Of a DNA stretch of 21,327 nt, positions 15,551-21,327 are shown piece by piece. The translations under genes were made by a program, and so were the position numbers. The first letter of the stretch is position 1; the number at the start of each line of letters is the position of its first letter. The notes under the pieces were generated by a model that saw only the letters and a list, made by a program, of their open reading frames with translations, ran no database searches and had not been told where the DNA came from. Origin of the DNA: an uncultured Prevotella sp. (GTDB lineage Bacteria > Bacteroidota > Bacteroidia > Bacteroidales > Bacteroidaceae); the NCBI GenBank assembly GCA_946625715.1, contig CAMOTK010000006.1:1-21327 (forward strand), written 5' to 3'.

Positions 15551-18133
15551 TTAGTGATTAATAATAAGGTATTGCAGCAGTCCGCGCATCAGTGCCCGCC
15601 GCGTCTTCGTCGACTGTATGCACTCGAAGGGAAAGCCCATCGCCACGGCGCGGTAGTCCTGGCCGCCGTAGCCGATGGCTGCACACTGGTCGTTGCTGTA
15701 GGCCATGATGCTGAAGGCTGGTGCTATTGGCTGGAGTATGTCCGGCCGTGTGGCAGCATAGTGCTGCTCGTTCAGGTCGTGGTAGAAACTGAATGAGGTG
15801 CCCATGCCCCTCACTTGTTCGTTGCAGTCGTCGCTCTTGCCGCCATACTGACATTTCAGCACGTCGGCCAGAAACTGCTGCTCTGCCGGTGCTGTCATGT
15901 CGCTGCTCAGGTAGGCACCGCTCACGAGGAGTGCTCCGCCGCGCTTCACATACTGCTTCAGAAGCGTCTGCATCTGTGGGGTAAACGTCTTGTAGCTCAC
16001 CAGCGAGTGACCGTCGTTGCGCTCCAGTCCGAGCACCAGGTCGATGAGGTCGTAGTCCTTCAGCGGCAACTGCGACAGTGCTTCTTTGGCGCAGCTCACC
16101 ACAGTGTAGTCTCTGGCGGCTGCAATGGCATCGGCATGGGTGCGCACGTAGTTGAAGTCGTTGCCGGCAATGATGCGGCCTGCCAGCTCCTGCGTGGAGA
16201 ACCCCAAGCCCGTGGAGTCTTCAATTCCTATTTTGCTGACATCGAACGACTGCTGGCGTCCCAGCCAACCGGCTGTGGGGCCATACGTGATGCCCAGGTC
16301 TTCGTCGAGGTCAAAGCCTTGGCCCATGATGGCTGGCGACGAAACGCGCTTAAAACCGTTGACCACGAGCACCGTGTTCTTCGCTTTGGGATGCCAGTAG
16401 GCCGACAGCACCTCTGTGGGAAAACTGCGACCGCCCTTGTTGGTGGCTTCCACATAGAACGAGTACAGCACGTTGGGCTCCAGTTCCAACCGGCAGCCAC
16501 TGCCGTTCAGCGGTTGACCATTGTCGAATGCGCCTTGTTCGGTGGCTGTGTAGAGTAGGTAGCCGGTCGGTTTGGCCGAAGGCTCCTGTGGGTCGTTTAC
16601 GGGCTGCCACGTCAGAAACGCCTCACCGCTGCGCTGGTCAATCTCTACGCGAAAGTTGTTTGGCGTGAGTGGTGCAACCGTATAGTCGGCATCATCATGC
16701 ATGCCGTGGATAAAGCGCAACAGCGTCTTATACACCGAGCGCGCCAAGGTGAAACGGAAGTTCGGGTCTTGTCCGAAGCGCATGTCGCCGAAGTTCTGGT
16801 GCGAAAGGGTCTCGAAGATACTGCTGGGCACCTCGGGCAATCGCGTCTCCGAATAGTTGCGATCCCACAGATGGCGTATCGACCATGTGCCGTAGGTGTT
16901 CTCTAAGTCGCGCTGCGCGTTGTTGAGCAACTGCCCGGCAAGGTTGAAAGAGGCTTGTCGTGAGACGCCGGCAGCGAGCAGACGGTCGTGGAAGTTGGTG
17001 GTGCAGATGGCCAGCGAACCGTGCACCCCTTCACCTGTCGGCGTATGACCGGCATCGCTGTGGATGGCCAGCGACAGTTCTATGGGCACGCCTAAACCGA
17101 CCTGGTTGGGCACGTAGCACGACCCACCGGCCAGATAGTTGGTCATGAGCGAGCGCACGTTGATGTCGTCGGCATAGTCGTTCTGACCGTCTTTGCTGCT
17201 ATATACGTTGTAAGGCATGCCGGCCCATTGGGCTGCATAGCGGGCTCCCTCTAAGAATCGGGGCATGCCGCTCACCTCACCACCGCGCTCAATGTTGCCC
17301 ATGCCACCGCCAAAGCGAACGGCATCGGCGGTCACGTACCCCTTGCTGTGGCGACTCTGGTTGCTCAGCGTCACGCGGTTGAACTCCGATGAGCCGCGGT
17401 CGAAGTCGAACGTGCCGAGATAGACCCACGTCGAACCGCCCATCTGCTGGTTCACCTCGAACTCGGTTTTCTCGCCTTTGTGCCACACGGTGTAGTGGGC
17501 ATCGTCGATACTGCCGTCCACCGTCTGGTAACTCACGTACACGGCGTAGCGTCCTTCTGCCGGCAAGTTGGGCTGGTAGCTAATCATGCTGTGCTTCGAC
17601 TTGCTCTTCGTGACCTTCGCTATGCGGGCCGTGCCCTCGTCAAACGGGTTCTCGCCGTCTTGGTAGTGTCCTCTATGGAATGTAAATCCGGGGCGGCCGG
17701 TGTTTTTCCACGAGTGCTTGAAGGCCTGTTCGCGGTAGCTGAGCAGAGCCGTGTGGTCGTCGTTGTCGACGATGACCTCATGGCGTTGCAGGTCGCGCTC
17801 ACGGGGCGTAAACACGTAGGCGCCTGCCCGTTCGAGCATCGGGATGAGGTAGGGAACCACGATGGTTGGGGTAAAGAGGTCTTCGCAGGTGGCGAAGAGT
17901 GCAGGCCGTTGCCAGCGCCAGTAGCCTTTCTGCTGGTCGTAGTAGCGGCCGTGGCTGGCCCAGAGGCTGATGTGCCGGTCTTGCAGACCCTCTTTGGCTT
18001 CAAATGGCAACGAAGTATTCTTCACCCAGGGTTGCCCCTTGTGCTCAATGTTTCCCCAGTTGTCGTTTTGTGCCGAGGCACAGAGGGTCGTCAGACCTGA
18101 TATGATGAGTGTTAGAAATTTTTGCTTAAACAT
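15551..18133 (-). CDS. Secreted multidomain protein: zinc-amidase-like fold with inserted golvesin-type domain, FnIII and C-terminal domain
   Basis: The 860-residue protein starts with a signal peptide (SAQ near 20-22). Residues about 55-135 (SLWASHGRYYD, CEDLF) and about 350-480 (ELSLAIHSDAGHT, SSIFETLSHQNFGDM) look like the two halves of an N-acetylmuramoyl-L-alanine amidase (Amidase_3) fold. Candidate zinc ligands are His61, Glu84 and His358, and Glu441 could be the catalytic acid. Between them (about 150-275) lies a beta domain of the golvesin C-terminal type. A fibronectin-III-like region follows (about 485-580), then a domain (585-855) with DLIDLVLGLE and KRGGALLVSGAY, resembling a class I amidotransferase/ThuA-like fold. 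Such proteins have been labelled xanthan lyase. The amidase reading is my inference. Its start codon overlaps the acyltransferase stop by 8 bp. Confidence 0.7.
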   Translation of the reverse strand: MFKQKFLTLIISGLTTLCASAQNDNWGNIEHKGQPWVKNTSLPFEAKEGLQDRHISLWASHGRYYDQQKGYWRWQRPALFATCEDLFTPTIVVPYLIPMLERAGAYVFTPRERDLQRHEVIVDNDDHTALLSYREQAFKHSWKNTGRPGFTFHRGHYQDGENPFDEGTARIAKVTKSKSKHSMISYQPNLPAEGRYAVYVSYQTVDGSIDDAHYTVWHKGEKTEFEVNQQMGGSTWVYLGTFDFDRGSSEFNRVTLSNQSRHSKGYVTADAVRFGGGMGNIERGGEVSGMPRFLEGARYAAQWAGMPYNVYSSKDGQNDYADDINVRSLMTNYLAGGSCYVPNQVGLGVPIELSLAIHSDAGHTPTGEGVHGSLAICTTNFHDRLLAAGVSRQASFNLAGQLLNNAQRDLENTYGTWSIRHLWDRNYSETRLPEVPSSIFETLSHQNFGDMRFGQDPNFRFTLARSVYKTLLRFIHGMHDDADYTVAPLTPNNFRVEIDQRSGEAFLTWQPVNDPQEPSAKPTGYLLYTATEQGAFDNGQPLNGSGCRLELEPNVLYSFYVEATNKGGRSFPTEVLSAYWHPKAKNTVLVVNGFKRVSSPAIMGQGFDLDEDLGITYGPTAGWLGRQQSFDVSKIGIEDSTGLGFSTQELAGRIIAGNDFNYVRTHADAIAAARDYTVVSCAKEALSQLPLKDYDLIDLVLGLERNDGHSLVSYKTFTPQMQTLLKQYVKRGGALLVSGAYLSSDMTAPAEQQFLADVLKCQYGGKSDDCNEQVRGMGTSFSFYHDLNEQHYAATRPDILQPIAPAFSIMAYSNDQCAAIGYGGQDYRAVAMGFPFECIQSTKTRRALMRGLLQYLIINH

Positions 18134-18680
18134 TTCCTATCGTGAAATTCTCGGGCTTGCGGCCCTTGAAATCTTTGAAGTAGCGTTTGATTTCGTGCAT
18201 GTCGGCATCCAAATCGCCCGTAGGCACGATGGTGCGGGTGCACTGTATCAACTTCCGTTCGTAGTCGAGCCCATAGAGCAAGATGGGCATCTGTGCCTTG
18301 AGGGCAATGAAATAAAAGCCCTTTTTCCAGTCTTCCACGGGCTTGCGTGTCCCCTCTGGTGTGATGCAGAGGTGGAAGTGCTCGGCCTTTCGGGCTGTCT
18401 CGGCCATGGCGTCGGTCATCGACGTGTGCTTCTGTCGGTAGACGGGGATACCGCCCAACCGCTTGAAGATGGGACCGAGCGGCCAGAAAAACCACTCTTT
18501 CTTCATGAGAAAGTTCGACTTCAGCCCGTAGGCCTGGTTGTAAAGCTGTCCGACCACGAAGTCCCAGTTGCTGGTATGTGGTGCCAGACAGATGATGTAT
18601 TTGTCAGGATGCTGCTCGGTCACTTCCACACGAAAGCCCATCTGCTTGCACAGCAGCCATTTGAAGAATTTCTGCCGCAT
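18126..18680 (-). CDS. PlsC-family lysophospholipid acyltransferase
   Basis: The 184-residue product has the family's catalytic HX4D motif, HTSNWD (His35, Asp40), and the acceptor-binding motif ITPEGTRK with Glu109-Gly110. The second region, KKEWFFWPLGPIFKRLGGIPVYR (61-82), fits block II. It would transfer an acyl chain to a lysophospholipid or a related acceptor at the inner membrane. At 184 residues it is shorter than a typical PlsC (about 240), with a hydrophobic N terminus only weakly defined, so it could also be a glycerophosphate/other acyl-acceptor homologue. It is 4 bp from the 89-residue gene and overlaps the next gene by 8 bp. Confidence 0.85.
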   Translation of the reverse strand: MRQKFFKWLLCKQMGFRVEVTEQHPDKYIICLAPHTSNWDFVVGQLYNQAYGLKSNFLMKKEWFFWPLGPIFKRLGGIPVYRQKHTSMTDAMAETARKAEHFHLCITPEGTRKPVEDWKKGFYFIALKAQMPILLYGLDYERKLIQCTRTIVPTGDLDADMHEIKRYFKDFKGRKPENFTIGNV

Positions 18681-18684
18681 GCTG

Positions 18685-18954
18685 TTACAGGTTGGCTATC
18701 TGGTCGATGAGTTCGCCTACTTGGGCAGAAAAACTTTCGCGCAGGTCGCGGTAGTATTTGGCAGGGCTCATGCCTGGCTCGGGGTGCGACACGCGACTGA
18801 CGAAATCGCTCTCAGTCTTGATGATGGATGCCAGCACGGCGTCACCATTGGCTTTCACACCTTCAGCACCGTAGAGTGAAGCAGCAATGCATTCCACGAA
18901 CAGTTCTTCACATATCAGGTTGATGCTTTTCTTGAGATCTCTCTTGTTTGCCAT
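18685..18954 (-). CDS. Hypothetical protein, 89 residues, first gene of the six-gene run
   Basis: The product starts MANKRDLKKSINLICEELF and continues with helical segments to SAQVGELIDQIANL. There is no signal peptide or membrane span, and no domain was recognised; it looks like a small helical cytoplasmic protein. It has the best promoter of the region 30 bp upstream and lies 4 bp before the acyltransferase gene. Cotranscription suggests a link to envelope or lipid functions, but that is only by context. Confidence 0.65.
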   Translation of the reverse strand: MANKRDLKKSINLICEELFVECIAASLYGAEGVKANGDAVLASIIKTESDFVSRVSHPEPGMSPAKYYRDLRESFSAQVGELIDQIANL

Positions 18955-18983
18955 AATGTTATCTTGATTTTTAATTCATGCTA

Positions 18984-19014
18984 CAAAGATACAAAAAAAA
19001 ATGCAACTACCAAA
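18984..19014 (-). promoter_or_regulatory. Bacteroidetes-type promoter of the six-gene run
   Basis: On the minus strand there is a perfect -7 box TATCTTTG (18984-18991) and a perfect -33 box TTTG (19011-19014), separated by 19 bp. The -7 box lies 30 bp before the ATG of the 89-residue gene. The rest of the gap (18955-19144) holds no gene, only a plus-strand -7 look-alike TAACTTTG (19027-19034) without a good -33 box. Confidence 0.85.
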
Positions 19015-19144
19015 TCTTTTCTGTAATAACTTTGTAAAAAAGTGCACGATGGACTTCTTTCGACAGTCTTCCTCATACAACAAGTGCCGAGAACGCAGTG
19101 TTGCATTCCCGGCTCTTGGCTGGTGGTGGCGGTCGTTGTGGCCG

Positions 19145-20998
19145 CTATTTGGCAGCGTGCAGCCCCATCCGACCGTAGTTGGGCTGTGAGTAGTAGCCGT
19201 CGGGCAGTCGCAGCATGCTGTCGCCTACGGTGCCGTCCTTGTGGATTTCCAGGAACTGCTTGCCGTCTTGCACGTTCACCAGTACGCTGTCTGAACGATA
19301 GCCGTGTATGGTGTAAGCCCGTTGTGGGGCGGTTTTCACGATGAGCACACGGTTGTCGATGATGGCAATATTCTTGTTGGCGTAGATGTCGTCTACGCTC
19401 AGGCCGTTGACGAAGAAGTTCGGCCAGCGACGCAGACGGAAGCGTCCTTTCGTGAAGGGCTTCAAATCCAGGCCACCATGGTTCACAAACGTAGGTATGT
19501 GGTCGTAGTATTCGCGCCCGATGCCATCCCAGAAACATTGCTTGCCGCGGCTGTTGCGCCCTTCAAAGAAGTCGCCGTGGCGTGTCACCTGTCCGTAGAG
19601 CGCCATGTGTAGGTCGGTGCCGCGATTGCTAATCACCGTGGTCTTTCCGCCCAACACGCTCTGCGGGTAGTCGGCCAGGGCGAAGAACTCGCCGCCGTCT
19701 TGCAGGGGGCGCACCCTGCCGTAGCGGGGCTCACATGTCACCTTGCCGTCGAACATCACACCGTAGAGACCGTCTTGCAGGATGACCTCCACGCCCTGGT
19801 GCTTCTCGCCCCGCCGTTTGATGCGCACCATCTCTAAGTTCACTAACTCCTTTTGTGCGGTCTGCGGGTTCTTCAGCTCGTTCAGGTCTACCACCACCGG
19901 TCGCGACTGCTGTTGTCCTTTGCCCGAGAGCTTTCCGGAAAAAGTCAGTTGCCAGTCGCGCTCGTCTGTCGGCAGCCCGAACGTTTGGTACAGTCCTACG
20001 TTGTCTAAGATGAGCACCTGCGGCTTTCCTGGCGACACGCGCATGCCGCGACCCACCTGTTGCAGGTATTTCGAGAGCGACAGGGTGGGGCGGGCCAACT
20101 GGATAAACGCCACCTCCGGGCAGTCGAAGCCCTCGGAGAAGATGTCTACGTTGACGAGCACCTTCAGGCGTCCTTGCCGGTAGTCGTCCACTAACTGTTC
20201 GCGCTCGTCTGCCGGTGTCTTTGCGTCAATCACCGCACAGTCTACGCCCATCTGTTGGTAGTATTCGGCAATGTGCTGGGCATGCTGCCGGTCGATGGCA
20301 TACACGATGCCCTTCTTCCCGTTGGCAAAGGCCCGATAGGTGGCATACAGATGACTAATCGACTCTGGCACGTCCATCACCGTCACCATCTCCTTCGTCT
20401 GGTAGTCGCCGTCCACGCCCCGCTTCTTCAGTCGCCGCACCTGTTGCAGGGCCCAGCTGTCGGGTGCTGCCGACACATACTCGAAGTCGCTCAGCCAGCC
20501 CTTGTCGATGAACGTCTGTATCGACCACGACTGCAGCAGTACGTCAAACAGGTCGGTCAGCGGCTCCCCGCTCAGTCTGCAGGGCGTAGCCGTCAGTCCT
20601 AAGACCTTCGCTTCCGGCCATCTCTCCCACAGCATCCTGTAGGTAGCTGCCGGTGCATGGTGCGCCTCGTCGATGATAATCAGCGCGTATTTTTTAGCGA
20701 ATATCGGTGCGTCAGCCGCCGCCCGAGCCAACTTCTGTATGCTCTCCACCGTCACGTGTAGGGTAGGAGAGAGCCCTTCCACTGTTGCCTTAATCTGTTC
20801 GATGAGCTCCCGTCGGTGCGCCACGATAAGAATCTCTCCCGTTTCCCCGTCCTTTTGGAACGCCTGTAGCGGGATGTTCCTCATGAGCACCGTCTTCCCC
20901 GTGCCTGTCGGCATCTGAATCAGCACACTTCTATGCCGTTGCCACGCCCTTTCGAGCTGCCCCAGCATCTCTATTTGATAATCCCTTAAAAGCATCAT
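19145..20998 (-). CDS. SF2 DEAD/DEAH-box helicase with long C-terminal extension
   Basis: I set the start at 20998 (MMLLRDYQIEMLGQL), giving 617 residues. The longer frame adds 36 residues that only translate a hairpin repeat. The helicase motifs are in order: PTGTGKT (Walker A), AHRRELIEQ (Ia), DEAH (II), GLTATPCRLSG (III), VNVDIFSEGFDCPEV (V) and QQVGRGMRVSP (VI). The first 360 or so residues are the two RecA-like domains. The last 250 residues are beta-rich and not recognised. The likely role is nucleic-acid unwinding or translocation; the target is unknown. No methylase or nuclease lies next to it, so it is not an obvious restriction or defence unit. It stands alone after a repeat-rich upstream region. 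Confidence 0.88.
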   Translation of the reverse strand: MMLLRDYQIEMLGQLERAWQRHRSVLIQMPTGTGKTVLMRNIPLQAFQKDGETGEILIVAHRRELIEQIKATVEGLSPTLHVTVESIQKLARAAADAPIFAKKYALIIIDEAHHAPAATYRMLWERWPEAKVLGLTATPCRLSGEPLTDLFDVLLQSWSIQTFIDKGWLSDFEYVSAAPDSWALQQVRRLKKRGVDGDYQTKEMVTVMDVPESISHLYATYRAFANGKKGIVYAIDRQHAQHIAEYYQQMGVDCAVIDAKTPADEREQLVDDYRQGRLKVLVNVDIFSEGFDCPEVAFIQLARPTLSLSKYLQQVGRGMRVSPGKPQVLILDNVGLYQTFGLPTDERDWQLTFSGKLSGKGQQQSRPVVVDLNELKNPQTAQKELVNLEMVRIKRRGEKHQGVEVILQDGLYGVMFDGKVTCEPRYGRVRPLQDGGEFFALADYPQSVLGGKTTVISNRGTDLHMALYGQVTRHGDFFEGRNSRGKQCFWDGIGREYYDHIPTFVNHGGLDLKPFTKGRFRLRRWPNFFVNGLSVDDIYANKNIAIIDNRVLIVKTAPQRAYTIHGYRSDSVLVNVQDGKQFLEIHKDGTVGDSMLRLPDGYYSQPNYGRMGLHAAK

Positions 20999-21009
20999 GA
21001 TTGTCAGTA

Positions 21010-21120
21010 AAAAATTGTCCCGCCGAGGTGAAGGCTTCAAGCCCCCATACGTACTTCTCTCTACGAGAGAGAAGGTAGTATGAGGGGGCGTAGAAGCGGC
21101 CTTCACCGAGGCGAATTTTT
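21010..21120. repeat. 111-nt imperfect inverted repeat (MITE-like or RNA hairpin)
   Basis: The left and right halves pair around a 3-base loop at 21063-21065. The inner 9 bp (CTTCTCTCT/AGAGAGAAG) is perfect. Outward come GCCCCC/GGGGGC, a GAAG/CTTC step, GGTGAAGG/CCTTCACC, CGCC/GGCG and an outer AAAAATT/AATTTTT. Short bulges separate the blocks. It encodes no transposase. The termini are AT-rich. Confidence 0.7.
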
Positions 21121-21126
21121 CAAAAA

Positions 21127-21187
21127 GAATTATGCTGTAATTCCCTTCGAATTATGCCGTAATTCTCCCCGAATTACAGCATAATTC
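21127..21187. repeat. Three 17-bp palindromes at an exact 22-bp period
   Basis: The units are GAATTATGCTGTAATTC (21127-21143), GAATTATGCCGTAATTC (21149-21165) and GAATTACAGCATAATTC (21171-21187), separated by 5 bp. Unit 3 is the exact reverse complement of unit 1 and unit 2 differs at one centre base. Each unit is GAATTA-N5-TAATTC, a form bound by dimeric regulators. The period places all three on the same face of the helix. Confidence 0.7.
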
Positions 21188-21213
21188 TCCTCGCTTCATT
21201 TGTAAGATTTCCA

Positions 21214-21304
21214 CCCTTTGCCCTTTGCCCTTAGCCCTTCGACCTTAGACCTTAGACCTTCGCCCTTAGACCTTCGACCTTAGACCTTAGACCTTTGACC
21301 TCAG
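21214..21304. repeat. 7-bp-period array C, 13 units
   Basis: Thirteen consecutive in-phase heptamers follow the consensus (A/C)CCTT(A/C/T)G, for example ACCTTAG, ACCTTCG, CCCTTTG. Only unit 13 (ACCTCAG) departs in a second position. Spacing breaks down after 21304, though related pieces (CCCTTTC) continue to the window edge, so the array may extend beyond. Confidence 0.75.
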
Positions 21305-21327
21305 ACCTTTTCGCCCTTTCTTGCCTA

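Larger units (their letters stand above)
20999..21327. other. Gene-free repeat-dense interval upstream of the helicase
   Basis: No protein-coding ORF is supported here. The interval holds a 111-nt imperfect inverted repeat, a cluster of three spaced palindromes and a 7-bp-period array that runs to about 21304. I found no convincing -7/-33 promoter on either strand. The window ends inside or just past the array, so the neighbouring gene on the right is unknown. Confidence 0.85.

Noticed and set aside
15815..16558. Plus-strand ORF of 247 residues inside the 860-residue gene
   Set aside because: It is a mirror ORF of a gene with a signal peptide and recognised domains.
17970..18710. Plus-strand ORF of 246 residues opposite the acyltransferase gene
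   Set aside because: No recognisable domain; the opposite strand holds the clear PlsC motifs and the plus ORF has no promoter or context.
19027..19034. Plus-strand promoter TAACTTTG driving a gene at 19049
   Set aside because: The ORF is short and runs antisense to the helicase end, and there is no matching -33 box.
19145..20998. Helicase as part of a restriction or phage-defence system
   Set aside because: No methylase, nuclease, or other defence gene lies next to it in the window.
20999..21106. 36-residue N-terminal extension of the helicase
   Set aside because: It is a translation of the inverted repeat; the helicase fold begins at MMLLRDYQ.
21214..21304. CRISPR-like repeat array
   Set aside because: The units are 7 bp and contiguous, with no unique spacers, so it is a tandem repeat.

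Overview
The window is a chromosomal segment from a member of the order Bacteroidales, most likely Prevotellaceae. The evidence is the Bat (aerotolerance) gene cluster, DUF4270 and DUF4369 lipoproteins, the glycogen-synthase-like/panC/panD neighbourhood, promoters of the Bacteroidetes type (-33 TTTG, -7 TAnnTTTG) and the near absence of Shine-Dalgarno sequences. The genus is inferred from gene order and protein character, not from a marker gene. No phage, plasmid, insertion sequence with transposase, or CRISPR array was seen.

Layout. (1) 1-4681, plus strand: the 3' part of a Bat operon, with a DUF58 protein (cut by the window edge), a Bat-associated membrane protein, BatA, a fused BatB-BatC protein and a 31-residue one-span membrane microprotein. 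(2) 4694-6391: ettA, an ABC-F translation factor, closed by a bidirectional terminator. (3) 6441-8833, minus strand: a short glycogen-synthase-like protein, a DUF4270 lipoprotein and a 42-residue basic protein. (4) 9001-10196, plus strand: panC-panD, divergent from (3). (5) 10202-12480, minus strand: tRNA-Arg(TCT), a ThiE/TenI-like protein, prs and a DUF4369 lipoprotein, converging on panD across a long hairpin. (6) 12555-18954, minus strand: a six-gene run from one well-formed promoter. In transcription order these are an 89-aa protein, a PlsC-like acyltransferase, a large secreted protein read here as a zinc-amidase-like fold with an inserted golvesin-type domain, a 99-aa protein, a YgiQ-family radical SAM protein and a PP2C-like phosphatase. 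(7) 19145-20998, minus strand: an SF2 helicase. (8) 20999-21327: a gene-free, repeat-dense stretch.

How they work together. The Bat proteins form a membrane-anchored group of von Willebrand A and TPR proteins in the cell envelope. PanC and PanD both feed pantothenate synthesis. Prs supplies PRPP. Genes of region 6 touch lipids, the cell wall and signalling, but a single shared pathway cannot be shown.

The most unusual structure is non-coding. Three arrays with a 7-bp period occur. Two of them end exactly at the base before a start codon (batB-C and the PP2C-like gene); the third is at the right edge. Next to that third array lie three 17-bp palindromes spaced exactly 22 bp apart and a 111-nt imperfect hairpin, together forming a compact unassigned regulatory or mobile-element-like region upstream of the helicase.
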